From contig JABTUN010000002.1 in NCBI GenBank assembly GCA_015075365.1, positions 124,001 to 188,000 of the forward strand: a DNA stretch of 64,000 nucleotides, in the 5' to 3' direction. This DNA comes from Verrucomicrobiaceae bacterium. Its GTDB lineage: Bacteria; Verrucomicrobiota; Verrucomicrobiia; Verrucomicrobiales; Verrucomicrobiaceae. The position numbers and the translations under genes are program-made. Of this stretch, positions 45,663 to 55,365 are shown in pieces (within the stretch, counting starts at the first letter, position 1; the number at the start of each line of letters is the position of its first letter). Under the pieces are notes generated by a model. That model searched no databases, was not told where the DNA came from, and saw only the letters and a list, made by a program, of their open reading frames with translations.

Positions 45663-47935
45663 GCCATGCCTCCTTTCCTGCGCAGCAGCCATTCACCCAA
45701 CAGCAGCAGCAAGATGGCCGCGAAAACCCAGGGCGTGTGCCACAGCGGCGTGGCGAGCGTGACCTCCACAGGCACCCGGATGTTCCGCAGCAGCTCCGGC
45801 AGCGTCCCGATCTCCGCCAGCGGGATCATCTTCCCGCCCGAGTCGTCCGCGAGGCGCTGCATCCACGCGCGATCCGGCGCCAGCCGCGCAAACTCGGCCG
45901 CCAGCGGATCATGCGTCCAGCCGGTGGCCTTCGAGCCGAGTGACACGCGTTTTTCCGCATCCTCGACACTCGCCGTCGCGCGATAGTTCCCCGGCTGGCC
46001 GGAGAAAAACTCCGCCTCGAAGAGGCCCGCCTCCCTCAGGCTCGGCTCGGCGAAGATGCGGGACTTTGTGCCGTCCGGCTGGGTGACCTCGACCTTCACA
46101 ATGGCATCGCTGTTTGCCTTGAAGGCGCGATCACGCACACGCACCGCCAGTTTCACACGCTCGCGGTCTGCCGCGTCCTCCTCCGCGGCAAAGGTGATCG
46201 AGTCCGCCACATCGACGACAAGCCAGCGCATGAGCTGGCGCCACAGGCGGTCCATGTCCTTGTGAGACTCCTCGTTGTCCATGCCCCAGCGCCACAAATC
46301 GCCGATGAGCACGCCGCCGGCACGCCCCTCACCGAAACGCTGCACCACGACGGCCGGGTAGGTGTTGTTCGCGTCCGACACCGTGGCCAGGATGCTGGCG
46401 CCGGGCTTGATCGAGAAGGCGGGATTCACCGCTTGAAACGCTGCCATCGTCGTGAGGCGCTGCTCGTCCTCCGCGCGGTCCGCGCGCAGGCGCATCCACG
46501 GCTCCAGCCAGCCTTCGCGCGTGAGATTGAAACGCGCGTCACCAATCGCCGGCGCGCTGGAGGACTGGTCGAGGTACACGGGCAGCATGCGGCCGACGGG
46601 CGTGTTGTCGTAGCCGCCGGCGCGGTAGCTTTCCTGGCCGCCGAGCATGAGCAGCGCGCCGCCGCGCTCGCTGACGAAGCGTTCGATGAGGTTCATCTGC
46701 TCCTGGGTGAAAAACTCCGCCTCGATGTCATCAAGGATGATGGCACGGAACTCGGCAAACAGATCCTCCGCCGCCTTTGGGAAACCGTCGGCGAGCTCCT
46801 TGGCATCCTTGGTGCCGAGCCGGATGATGACGGGCTGGTCGTAGCGCTGCGCCTCCTCGCCCTCTTTCGCGCCAAAGCCCCGGAACAGCGGGTTGGTCGT
46901 CTCGCCAGCGCGTCCGCGCCACTCAAACTTCGGCTCGCGCTTGGCGATGCGCACCAGCGCGGGCATCTGGATGTCATCATCGCCCGCGATGGCGCGGCGC
47001 ATGAATTTGTACTCCCAGTTGGGCCGGCCGGTGACGTAAAGCACGCGGTAGGGCCCCGCGCCTCGATCCGCCGCCAGCAGGCGCGTGTTGTTCGCCAGCG
47101 TGGTCTCCTTGACGCCCTCGCCCGTGAGCTGGAGCCGGTAAAACGACAGGCCCGGCTTCGCCAGTGGCACGCGGACGCGCACCGTCTGCGCCGCGCCGCC
47201 GCTCAGCGTCACTTTTTCCGCCGCCACCGGCTTTTTGTCCTCACCGAGGACCTCCAGCACCGCTTTTCCTCTCCCGGCGACTCGCGCCGTGATGGTGACC
47301 GGCGCATCCTCGAAGGGACTCGTCGCCACCGTGGCGTCCAGGATGCTCAAGTCAGGCTCCGGCGGCTTTTCACCTGCGAGCACCGTGAAAACCGGCGCCC
47401 CCTTCTCCCCGGCCTTCCACGCGGCGGCATCGGTGGCATTGCCATCGCTGACCACGACAACGGCGGCCAGATTGGTGCCACCGGAGCGCAGTGTCATCAG
47501 CGTGCGGCTGAAGTCCGAGCGCGCGCCATCGAACTTGATGCCGCGGAAATGCGGCACGCTCACCGTTTGCGCACCGCTCGTCATCAAGCGCAGCCGGAAA
47601 TCCTCCCCCAGCGCCCGGATCCACGCCGCGTCATCACTGCCTGACACGAGCGCCGCCTGCACGCGCGCGGCGCGGGACTCGCCGCCGGTCGTCTCCGGCA
47701 CGTCCAGGGAGGCGCTGGCATCCACAAGCACAATGATCTCGTTCTCTCCCTTTTTCGGCTGCTGCCGTGTCCACAGCGGGTCAAGAAGGCAGAGCGCCAG
47801 CAGCGCCAGCGCGCCCGTTTTGCAAAGCACGGCCCCCGCGCGCCTCCAGCCACGCAGCGGCGACCGGATGTAGCCGGTGGCGAGCAAGACCAGCACCAGC
47901 ACAACAACCCCGGCGGCGAGCCAGGTGAGATTCAT
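45659..47935 (-). CDS. Membrane-anchored VWA / glutamine-amidotransferase-like protein
   Basis: About 758 residues starting MNLTWLAAGVVVLVLVLLAT. Two N-terminal transmembrane helices are followed by a VWA fold with a MIDAS-like VDASASLD motif, then a class I glutamine-amidotransferase-like domain (ALLMLGGQESYRAGGYDNTP) without an evident catalytic cysteine. A large beta-rich portion and a C-terminal helix (FAAILLLLLGEWLLRRKGG) finish the protein. This architecture is usual in MoxR/DUF58/VWA operons of Planctomycetes and Verrucomicrobiota. Here only the peptidase partner follows, overlapping by 4 bp; moxR and DUF58 genes are absent from this locus. Confidence 0.85.
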   Translation of the reverse strand: MNLTWLAAGVVVLVLVLLATGYIRSPLRGWRRAGAVLCKTGALALLALCLLDPLWTRQQPKKGENEIIVLVDASASLDVPETTGGESRAARVQAALVSGSDDAAWIRALGEDFRLRLMTSGAQTVSVPHFRGIKFDGARSDFSRTLMTLRSGGTNLAAVVVVSDGNATDAAAWKAGEKGAPVFTVLAGEKPPEPDLSILDATVATSPFEDAPVTITARVAGRGKAVLEVLGEDKKPVAAEKVTLSGGAAQTVRVRVPLAKPGLSFYRLQLTGEGVKETTLANNTRLLAADRGAGPYRVLYVTGRPNWEYKFMRRAIAGDDDIQMPALVRIAKREPKFEWRGRAGETTNPLFRGFGAKEGEEAQRYDQPVIIRLGTKDAKELADGFPKAAEDLFAEFRAIILDDIEAEFFTQEQMNLIERFVSERGGALLMLGGQESYRAGGYDNTPVGRMLPVYLDQSSSAPAIGDARFNLTREGWLEPWMRLRADRAEDEQRLTTMAAFQAVNPAFSIKPGASILATVSDANNTYPAVVVQRFGEGRAGGVLIGDLWRWGMDNEESHKDMDRLWRQLMRWLVVDVADSITFAAEEDAADRERVKLAVRVRDRAFKANSDAIVKVEVTQPDGTKSRIFAEPSLREAGLFEAEFFSGQPGNYRATASVEDAEKRVSLGSKATGWTHDPLAAEFARLAPDRAWMQRLADDSGGKMIPLAEIGTLPELLRNIRVPVEVTLATPLWHTPWVFAAILLLLLGEWLLRRKGGMA

Positions 47936-48043
47936 GTTCTGCCAGACAATACGGGGCATGCGTGTGCGTCACATAACGCCGCACACGGGCGAATGCTTCA
48001 CGAGGAATTCCTCGCGAAGCATTCCGACATCTGGCAGCCCCGA

Positions 48044-49004
48044 TTACTTGCCCTTGAGGTCGTTGAACATCGCGAAGCCCTGCTCCGGCGTGAGGCCTTC
48101 ATGCACGACGCCGCGCACGGCCTTCATCATCGCGATCGGGTCTTCGCTCTGGAAGATGTTGCGGCCCATGTCCACGCCCGATGCGCCCTGCTGGATCGCG
48201 TTGTAGCTCATCTTCAGCGCGTCGAGCTCCGGCAGCTTCTTGCCACCGGCGATCACGATCGGCACCGGGCAGCAACTGGTGATCGTCTCGAAGCCTTCGT
48301 CCGTGTAGTAGCACTTCACCACGTGCGCGCGAGCTCCGCCATGATGCGGGTGGCGAGGCGGAAGACTGCGCGTTGCGGGCCATCCGCACGGCCCACAGCC
48401 ACCACGCCCATCACCGCGATGCCGTAACGGGCACCCGCATCGACGAGGTCGGTCGGGTTTTGAGGCTCTGGCGCTCGTGAGGCGCTGCCGATGAAGACCT
48501 GCACGGCCAGAAGGCTCGCGTTGAGGGCGGATGGCCTCTTCGATGTTCAGCGCGGTGGACTCATTGGAGAGCGGCTCGAAGCCCGGGCGGCCAAACTTCG
48601 GCCTTTGCCGTCGATTTCGCCTTCCCACTCCGCCGACGGGCCACCATCGAGGTTGCCGCTGGAGGCCTGAAGCGCGATGGCCTTCTGCGTGGAGGCCGGA
48701 ATGATGCTGCGCTGAATGCCGCGGTGTGAGCATAGAGGGCAGTCGGCGTAGGTTCGAGAGGCAGAATGGTCTGATCGACGTACGCTCAGGCCGATTGGGT
48801 GGGCCCTGGAGTAGCCGTCTCCAAGGCGAGCATCACAGTGCGGCCGTCCGCCAGGATTGAAGACCTTGCTGAGGCGGTTCTTGAGACCCCAGTCATACTG
48901 GTGAGACAACTGAGGAAGAAGCCCGGGGTTTGCTGGGGCGGAAGAGCAAGTAGTATTCCTTTCCTTCTTGTCAGCAGCGGAATCATTGTGGTGATGTCGG
49001 CCAT
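48044..49004 (-). pseudogene. Class I fructose-bisphosphate aldolase / LsrF-like gene, multiply frameshifted
   Basis: Protein fragments in the right order but different frames are seen: MADITTMIPLLTRRKG (from 49004), [73 protein letters not shown] with [11 protein letters not shown], and an intact C-terminus [20 protein letters not shown] to 48044 with the Schiff-base region [10 protein letters not shown]. At least six frame changes occur within about 700 bp. In LsrF-type proteins these segments are contiguous. Either the gene is dead or this stretch is poorly sequenced. Confidence 0.8.
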
Positions 49005-49114
49005 GGTCGTATGAGGTTGGGGATGAATGAGAGGACGCACGCATAACCACGTCGGGCATGCCTTCCATGCCAGCATCGGCGGGAGATGTGTCGGATCCGG
49101 CAAACTGGCGTTTG

Positions 49115-50203
49115 TCACACGCTCTCCCCGGCGATGTAGGCCGGCATCAGCCGCACGCTGCCGGTCGAGGACAGCCCCCCTTCCGCGAGCTGGCGGATGG
49201 CGAGCACGATCCTGCTGGCAAGCTGCTTGGCCTGCACGCCATAGCGCCCGACGAGCGGGCTGGTCGCGTCGAGGACCGGATCGTTGTCACGGGAGAGCAC
49301 GGCGACATCCTGAGGGATGCGCTTGCCGCGCCGCATGAGATGCATCATCACCGTGACCACATGCGCGGCGCGGGCCACCAGGTAGGCTGTCGGCGCTTCA
49401 GGCCCGCGGATCACCTGGTCGAGGAGCGCGCACAGATGCGCGGTCGTCGTATCATGACGCAGCACGCGCAGTTGCACGCCCGGCAGGTTCCTCAAGGCAT
49501 CGCACAGCCCCTCCTCACTGGCGATGTCACCGCCGTACATGCCTTTGGGCAGCACGAGTGCGATGCGGCGGTGCCCTTTGCGCCACAACAGGCTTCCGGC
49601 GTGGTGACAGGCCGCATGAAAGTCCGTGTCCAGTGACGGCAGGGCAATCCCCGGCGCGGACGATCCCATCAAGAAGCACGGCAGCCTCCGCTCCGCCAGC
49701 CAGCGCTGCATGGGCACCTGCGCGCTGAGCACCAGCCACGCGGTGGCCGGATGCTCCGCAAAAAACTTCTCCAACGCGCGCGCCGGGCTGCTCGAGTAGC
49801 AGGCAGGCTGCACATGGATGCGCACCTCGTAACCTGCGGCGGTCAGCCGGCTGCGCAGCGTGTCCATGACGTAGGCCACTGGCGGCGGCATGGTCAGAAA
49901 TGACGCGGAAGTCAGCACGCCGATGACCTTGGGTCCCCGGCTTTTGCGCACCGGGCCGGATGCCTTGGTGATGCGGCGGCGCTGGCGGCCGCTCACCTCG
50001 ATCCAGCCCTGCCCCTGCAGTTCGGCCAGCGCGGCGCGGAGTGTGCGGCGGCTCACCTGCAGGCTTTCACACAGCTCCCTCTCTCCAGGCAGGAATCCCT
50101 GCCAGTGCCCCTTCTCAATTCCCTCCCGGAGGCTTTCAATTGTCTCCGTCACCAGGGAATGGCGCTGCGGCAGTCTGGGGGAGGAAGGAGGGAGATTCTT
50201 CAT
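49115..50203 (-). CDS. GntR-headed LacI-type transcriptional regulator
   Basis: 362 residues from the ATG at 50203. A winged helix-turn-helix of the GntR type (ELCESLQVSRRTLRAALAEL) is joined to a LacI/periplasmic-binding-like sensor domain (VIGVLTSASFLTMPPPVAYV, HRRIALVLPKGMYGGDIASE). This combination is common in Verrucomicrobiota for control of sugar or glycan genes. It is divergent from the SDR dehydrogenase (70-bp gap), its likely target. An ATG at 50320 would overlap that gene and is unlikely. Confidence 0.88.
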   Translation of the reverse strand: MKNLPPSSPRLPQRHSLVTETIESLREGIEKGHWQGFLPGERELCESLQVSRRTLRAALAELQGQGWIEVSGRQRRRITKASGPVRKSRGPKVIGVLTSASFLTMPPPVAYVMDTLRSRLTAAGYEVRIHVQPACYSSSPARALEKFFAEHPATAWLVLSAQVPMQRWLAERRLPCFLMGSSAPGIALPSLDTDFHAACHHAGSLLWRKGHRRIALVLPKGMYGGDIASEEGLCDALRNLPGVQLRVLRHDTTTAHLCALLDQVIRGPEAPTAYLVARAAHVVTVMMHLMRRGKRIPQDVAVLSRDNDPVLDATSPLVGRYGVQAKQLASRIVLAIRQLAEGGLSSTGSVRLMPAYIAGESV

Positions 50204-50273
50204 GTGGTGCCGTGGCGGGACCACCAGTAAACACTCGTTCCAGCGAGGCGCGCAATCAGAATTCCGCATCCGC

Positions 50274-51044
50274 ATGCCACACGCTCCCTTTTCATTCCAA
50301 GCACGCGACATCTGGGTCATCGGCGGCGCCGGCTACCTGGGCCAGGAGGTCGTCCGCGGCCTCGAAAACCTCGGCGCGACCGTGCTGTGCGCGGATCTGG
50401 GCCAAAAGGCCGCCGAGGCCGGATTCGGGCCTGCGGTCACGCCCGCCACGCTGGACGCCGCGGACATCGACGCGCTGGAGGAGTTTGTGCGTGACGGCAT
50501 CGCCGCGCGTGGTGTGCCACACGGGCTGGTGGTGATGACGTACGCCTCCACTGCCAAAAAGCTCGCCGACCTGACTGCGGCTGACTTTGACATGGCCTGC
50601 CACGGCAACCTCACCGCCACCTTCACACTCGCCCGCGCGGTGGGCGATGCGATGGCCCGGCGCGGCAGCGGCAGCATCGTGCTCTTTTCCAGCATGTACG
50701 GCAGCGTTTCGCCGGACCCGTCTGTTTACGAGCCGCCCATGAACCCCAATCCGGTCGAGTACGGCGTGGGCAAAGCCGGCATTCAGCAGCTCACACGCTA
50801 TCTGGCGGTGCACTACGGCCGGCAGGGGGTGCGCTGCAACACCATCTCCCCGGGCCCGTTCCCCAATCCGCTCATTCAGGCAAACCAGGCGGCCTTTGTG
50901 GAGCGTTTGTCCAAAAAAGTGCCGCTCGGTCGTGTGGGGCAGGCTCCGGAGATCACGGGAGCCGTGTCATTTTTGCTCGGCGATGCCTCCAGCTACATCA
51001 CCGGCCAGAATCTGGCGGTCGATGGCGGCTGGACGATCTGGTGA
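50274..51044 (+). CDS. Short-chain dehydrogenase/reductase (SDR)
   Basis: 256 residues from the ATG at 50274 (MPHAPFSFQARDIWVIGGAG). Rossmann motif GGAGYLGQ, catalytic serine region SIVLFSSMYGSV, and the YxxxK pair in YGVGKAG are present, with the C-terminal GQNLAVDGGWTIW typical of classical SDRs. It should oxidise or reduce an alcohol or sugar with NAD(P). It is divergent from the GntR/LacI regulator and its 3' end overlaps the convergent ketosynthase gene by 78 bp. Confidence 0.92.
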   Translation: MPHAPFSFQARDIWVIGGAGYLGQEVVRGLENLGATVLCADLGQKAAEAGFGPAVTPATLDAADIDALEEFVRDGIAARGVPHGLVVMTYASTAKKLADLTAADFDMACHGNLTATFTLARAVGDAMARRGSGSIVLFSSMYGSVSPDPSVYEPPMNPNPVEYGVGKAGIQQLTRYLAVHYGRQGVRCNTISPGPFPNPLIQANQAAFVERLSKKVPLGRVGQAPEITGAVSFLLGDASSYITGQNLAVDGGWTIW

Positions 51045-52226
51045 CACTCGCTCGAGCGCCAGCACCGCGTTGTGACCGCCCATGGCCACGCTGAGATTGA
51101 GCACAAGCGCCTGATGCGGCAATGGCACCGGCTCAGTGGGAAGCGAAAAGCCCTCCGGTGGCGTGAGGCCCTCCGGATTCGGCGGCAGATGCCCCTGCCT
51201 CATCGCATCCGCGAGCAAGGCCGTCTCCACCGCACCACTCGCGCCCAGCGAATGACCCAGGAGTGGCTTCAGCAGATGCAGTGCCGGCTTTTCAGTGCCG
51301 GCCGCCCACACACGCCGCAGCGCCGCCGCCTCGGCCTGCGCATGTGCCGCGGTTCCGTTCGCATGAGGGCAGATCGCGGCGATGTTTTGCCCCGGCAGCG
51401 CTGACACCGCCCGCTGGAGGCACCGCACCATGCCATCACCATCTTTGGGAGCACCCACAATGTCGAAGGCATCTGATGCGCTCCAGTAACCGCGCACCCG
51501 CGCCCATCGAGGGGCGTCATCCGCCATCATGTCCTCCCTTTCGAGCAGGATGGCCGCGCCCGCCTCCGCCGGGTGAAAGCCATTCGTCGCAGGCGAATAC
51601 GGATCACCCGCCGCGCCGCCTCCCAGCAGGCCCGTCTCATCAAAGGAGGCCAGCAGCGGCTCGATCAGCGGAAGATCCACTGCCACGACCACCGCGCGCG
51701 CCGCCAGCCCTTGGGACAAAAACAGCCACGCCATGCCCAACGCATCGAGCCCGGAGGAGCATCCATTGGAAAGCAGGTGCGCGCCGCCCTGCACACCGAG
51801 TTCCACGCTCACGGCGGATGCGATCTCCCCATGCAGGTTGTTGCTGGCCGCATACACGCGCCGCTGCCGCCTGCCCGGCCATGGGGAAAGCCAGCCGGCC
51901 AGATTTCCCCGGCTGCTGCCCGCGAACAAGCATGCCTCCGCGCACTCGGACGCGCTCCAGCCACGCCTCTCCACCGCCCGGCGCGCCAGATGCACCGCCA
52001 GCGCGCTGGCCGGACCATATTGGCGGCTCAGCATCAGTCCACGCTCCGGAATCCACCCTGCCCGAAGTTCCGGCCAGCGCGTGGCCGCATCCAGTTCACG
52101 CAGGGGCCGCAGGCCGGACACGCCCTCACGCAGGGCGGCCCGGATCACCGGCCAGTCGTCGCCCAGACAGCACGCCACCTCCACTCCGGTGATGGCGATG
52201 GGGGGTGAAGACGCGGCGGCAGACAT
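50967..52226 (-). CDS. Lone beta-ketoacyl-ACP synthase (FabF-like)
   Basis: 419 residues from the ATG at 52226 (MSAAASSPPIAITGVEVACC). Thiolase-fold ketosynthase with the active-site cysteine in SNGCSSGLDALG and the two catalytic histidines in CPHANGTAAH and LLGHSLGASGA. It has no neighbouring ACP or dehydratase gene, so it may serve a dispersed fatty-acid-like or aryl-polyene-type pathway; the partner genes are not in view. Its 3' end overlaps the SDR gene by 78 bp on the other strand. Confidence 0.88.
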   Translation of the reverse strand: MSAAASSPPIAITGVEVACCLGDDWPVIRAALREGVSGLRPLRELDAATRWPELRAGWIPERGLMLSRQYGPASALAVHLARRAVERRGWSASECAEACLFAGSSRGNLAGWLSPWPGRRQRRVYAASNNLHGEIASAVSVELGVQGGAHLLSNGCSSGLDALGMAWLFLSQGLAARAVVVAVDLPLIEPLLASFDETGLLGGGAAGDPYSPATNGFHPAEAGAAILLEREDMMADDAPRWARVRGYWSASDAFDIVGAPKDGDGMVRCLQRAVSALPGQNIAAICPHANGTAAHAQAEAAALRRVWAAGTEKPALHLLKPLLGHSLGASGAVETALLADAMRQGHLPPNPEGLTPPEGFSLPTEPVPLPHQALVLNLSVAMGGHNAVLALERVSPDRPAAIDRQILAGDVAGGIAEQK

Positions 52227-52340
52227 GCAGGCAGACAAATGGGCGCGAATCATCGCGTTTCGCCAAAGCCTTGCAAGCCTCGTCACGCGTGACTGCGAGC
52301 AGGGACATACGCGATCACGCCACGGCACGGGCATCCCGCT

Positions 52341-53564
52341 TCAGCGCACGCGCACTGCCACCAACTGGCTGGCGTCACGAGCATAGAGCACGCCATCGGA
52401 GAAGGCGGCATGGCTGCGATGGCGTGCTCCAAGGATCTGGGTGCTGCGCAGCAGGTCAAACTTCTCCGGTGTGGCACGGACGATCCAAAGCTCCCCCTGT
52501 TCCGTGACGACGAGCAGGTGGTCCTTCACCCGGATCAGAGTGCCGCCAGGAACGGCAGTCGGCGCCTCCCACCGCACACCACCGTCGGCGGCGGCGATGC
52601 AGCGCAGCGTGGCCCCGCTCTCCTGACGCCCATGAAACCCATACAGATGCCCCTCATAAGCCACCGGAGTCGAGTAGTGGCAGTCCAGCGCCCCTACCTT
52701 TTTCCAGACGTTGGCCAGACGCTTTGAAGCGGAATCCCACTGCCATACACCGCCGCCCACATCGTATGAGGCGGAGAAAAACAGCCTGCCCTGCCCGCAC
52801 GCCAGCGGCGTGGCGGCATTCACACTGGCATCAATGTCAGCACGAAAAGTCTCATCGGCAAACACCCTGCCATCCGCCACCCCGATCACGGAAATGCCGT
52901 TGCGTGTGAAAAAAGCCGCCACGGAATCATCCCCGGGCATGGCGACGCCTGCCGCGTAACCCGCCTCGTGTGGAGTGGCCTTCCAGAGCAGGCGTCCGCT
53001 GGCAGCATCCAGCGCGATGATGCCCGCGCCATCCGCGCCACCGACATTCAGCAGCACCTTGCCATCCATCACCAGAGGAGCGCAGGCGCGGCCAAAGAAT
53101 CCCTGCGGAGAACCGACCTCGTCCGCGGTGTCGAAACTCCAGATCTGTTTCCCGTCCTCCCAGGCCAGCGCCACGACGCGCCCCTCCGGTCCATGCACCA
53201 TGATCCGCCCGCCAGCCACGGCGGGAACGGCACGCGGACCGTTGTCGAAACCAAAACTGTCACGGTAATCGCTGGGATAACTGCTCCTCCAGACAGGTTT
53301 GCCATCCGCCGCCTGCAACGCCTCGATCACCATCTCATCCGCCTGCCGGTGAAAGATGATGACCCGGTCCTGCATCACCACCGGGCCGGCAAATCCACTG
53401 CCAAGAGGTCGTTTCCATAAAATCTCCGCCTCGGCAGCGCCAGCGATGGCTTTTTCGTCCGGCGCTGCCACACCATCCCGGTCAGGTCCGAGGAATTGCG
53501 GCCAGTCCGCCGCGTGCACGGCCAGGGTGACGCCGCCAATCCATCCAAGAACGAGTTTTTTCAT
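52341..53564 (-). CDS. Exported PQQ-type beta-propeller repeat protein
   Basis: 407 residues from the ATG at 53564 with signal peptide MKKLVLGWIGGVTLAVHAAD. The body begins WPQFLGPDRDGVA, the typical start of secreted PQQ-like propellers in this phylum, and has repeated blade cores such as VIEALQAADGKPVWRSSYP and IIALDAASGRLLWKATP. No PQQ-binding catalytic residues are evident, so it is probably a binding or scaffold protein rather than a dehydrogenase. Confidence 0.85.
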   Translation of the reverse strand: MKKLVLGWIGGVTLAVHAADWPQFLGPDRDGVAAPDEKAIAGAAEAEILWKRPLGSGFAGPVVMQDRVIIFHRQADEMVIEALQAADGKPVWRSSYPSDYRDSFGFDNGPRAVPAVAGGRIMVHGPEGRVVALAWEDGKQIWSFDTADEVGSPQGFFGRACAPLVMDGKVLLNVGGADGAGIIALDAASGRLLWKATPHEAGYAAGVAMPGDDSVAAFFTRNGISVIGVADGRVFADETFRADIDASVNAATPLACGQGRLFFSASYDVGGGVWQWDSASKRLANVWKKVGALDCHYSTPVAYEGHLYGFHGRQESGATLRCIAAADGGVRWEAPTAVPGGTLIRVKDHLLVVTEQGELWIVRATPEKFDLLRSTQILGARHRSHAAFSDGVLYARDASQLVAVRVR

Positions 53565-53636
53565 GGAATGAGCATGCCGCCGGGACCGGAGGAGTTCAAC
53601 CGGCGGCTTGAAATGACGCGGCATGGCCACGGGGGA

Positions 53637-55223
53637 TCAAGGCACCACTTCGCCCGAACCGGTGTACACCCACTTCTCCACCTTGTTGTTGCGGATGCGG
53701 GCCTGGGCCTCGGTCTCAAACTTGCCAAACATGGTCTGGGTCTCGTATTTCACGTTGATGGTCCAGTAGTCCTTGTCGTCGATTTTTTCCTGCTGCGGTT
53801 CGCCCCAGGACTTCACGTTGTCCGGCTTGATCTCGGTCACATCACCCGCGCGCATGCTGGCCAGCAGGATGGGATACTTGCCCTCGGCGTCCTTCTCCGG
53901 CTTGCCACCGACGCCGCCAGCACCGCCCGCCGCGCCCTTGGCCATGCCAGGGTTGTTCTTGGCACGCTCCGCGGCGGCAAGCTGGTATTCATGCGCCTTG
54001 CGCGCCTGCTCGGTCCGCAGGATTTTGATTTGCTCATAGGCGGCGGTGAAAACCTCCTTCAGATCGGTGTCCTCCATCGGCACTTCGCCGCGCATGGGAG
54101 AACCTGGATTGCCGACAATCAGGTTCGCACCTTTCTGACCGGTGATCGTGATCTTGCCACCTGCCTTGACGCTCGATTTCGCCGTGGCTCCGCCGGAAGA
54201 CAGGGTGAGTTCGAGGTCCTTTTTCATCGTGACCTGCTTTGGCTGGGCGAAAAAGCCCGCCGGGATCACCGTCCAGTTCTGCGTCACCTGCTCCACCGGA
54301 GGAAACACCGGCGGCACAAAGCCGGTGGGGTCCTGGGGTGGCGGCTCGGGCGCGGCAGCCATCTTCGGTGCTTCCTTCGGCATGGTGTCCGCGATGGCCT
54401 TGATCGTGGCGTCACGCAGCCCGTCGAAGTCGAAGGACTCCGGCGCGTCATCAGCGGTGGCGGCACGGAAATCCCCCTTCAGCACGTCCCAGAAGCCGAT
54501 CAGCTTCCCGCCGCGATAGCAGGCAAAGGACTCCGGCATCCACATCCAGCCCTTGGGCGCGCTGGCGGGCGGATGGGCCTCGGTGCTGAGGATCTCGGTG
54601 AGTGTCGCCGCGCCCTTGATCTCGCGCTTGATGATCTTGCTGTCATTGTCGAGCTCCAGATAGGTGACTCCTGCGCCAGCAAAAGTGAAGGGCTCCTTTT
54701 TCATCGTGGCCTCCAGTTCCACCGCCTCAACAAAGAGCGTGCTCTTCGCGCCCTCACGGGTGATTTCGAAGGAGAGGCAGGCACCCAGCGAGCTTTTGGC
54801 ATCCTCAGACTTTTCCCCGTCGAAACCCACTCCGGAAATCTTTACACCGGCGGGAATCTCCATCGCCTGGGAAACGCTGAGCGGCGCGCCGCCTTTGGCC
54901 GTGATCACGTCGTCGCCCGCCTTCAGCACTGCCTTTCCCGCCTCCGTGAAAAGAGCGGTCAGGGGCAGCTTGTCCGTGGCCAGCATCAGATTCCAGCTCT
55001 CCGCCTTCTTGCCCAGGCCCAGGAAGGCGAAGTCGTCCGGCATCTTGAACTTGGGTTCCTCCATCTTTGGCTTCGGCGCCTCGACCACGGCCACCTCCTT
55101 CTTCGGCTCCACCTTCGGCACATGCTTGGTGAATTTCATCGCCTCGGCGATCGGCGGGTAAGCGTATTCATACGACACATAGCCGATCGCGGCGGCAAGG
55201 ATGAGGACGAGGAGGGCTTTCAT
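53637..55223 (-). CDS. Membrane-anchored or exported protein of unknown function
   Basis: 528 residues from the ATG at 55223, beginning with a signal anchor (MKALLVLILAAAIGYVSYEY). A Lys/Glu/Pro-rich linker is followed by a beta-rich domain (SQAMEIPAGVKISGVGFDG), a Pro-rich stretch with PPPQDPTGFVPPVFPP, a second beta domain (KDLELTLSSGGATAKSSVKA), an Ala/Gly-rich coiled segment (EQARKAHEYQLAAAERAKNN) and a C-terminal domain ending VEKWVYTGSGEVVP. I do not recognise a family. Confidence 0.65.
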   Translation of the reverse strand: MKALLVLILAAAIGYVSYEYAYPPIAEAMKFTKHVPKVEPKKEVAVVEAPKPKMEEPKFKMPDDFAFLGLGKKAESWNLMLATDKLPLTALFTEAGKAVLKAGDDVITAKGGAPLSVSQAMEIPAGVKISGVGFDGEKSEDAKSSLGACLSFEITREGAKSTLFVEAVELEATMKKEPFTFAGAGVTYLELDNDSKIIKREIKGAATLTEILSTEAHPPASAPKGWMWMPESFACYRGGKLIGFWDVLKGDFRAATADDAPESFDFDGLRDATIKAIADTMPKEAPKMAAAPEPPPQDPTGFVPPVFPPVEQVTQNWTVIPAGFFAQPKQVTMKKDLELTLSSGGATAKSSVKAGGKITITGQKGANLIVGNPGSPMRGEVPMEDTDLKEVFTAAYEQIKILRTEQARKAHEYQLAAAERAKNNPGMAKGAAGGAGGVGGKPEKDAEGKYPILLASMRAGDVTEIKPDNVKSWGEPQQEKIDDKDYWTINVKYETQTMFGKFETEAQARIRNNKVEKWVYTGSGEVVP

Positions 55224-55365
55224 AACAGTCTGATTGTAAGGGGACGACAGGTCAATGCAACCCTGCGCATGCTTCCCCACCGCGAAACGGAAAAGACCGC
55301 CCCTTTCTTGGGGCGCAAGACTTTGAGCCTTGAACTTTGCCCCCCGCACCTTGAAAAATGCCCGC

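Noticed and set aside
48316..48504. Separate small gene encoding [15 protein letters not shown]
   Set aside because: It is a middle fragment of the frameshifted LsrF-like aldolase, not an independent gene.
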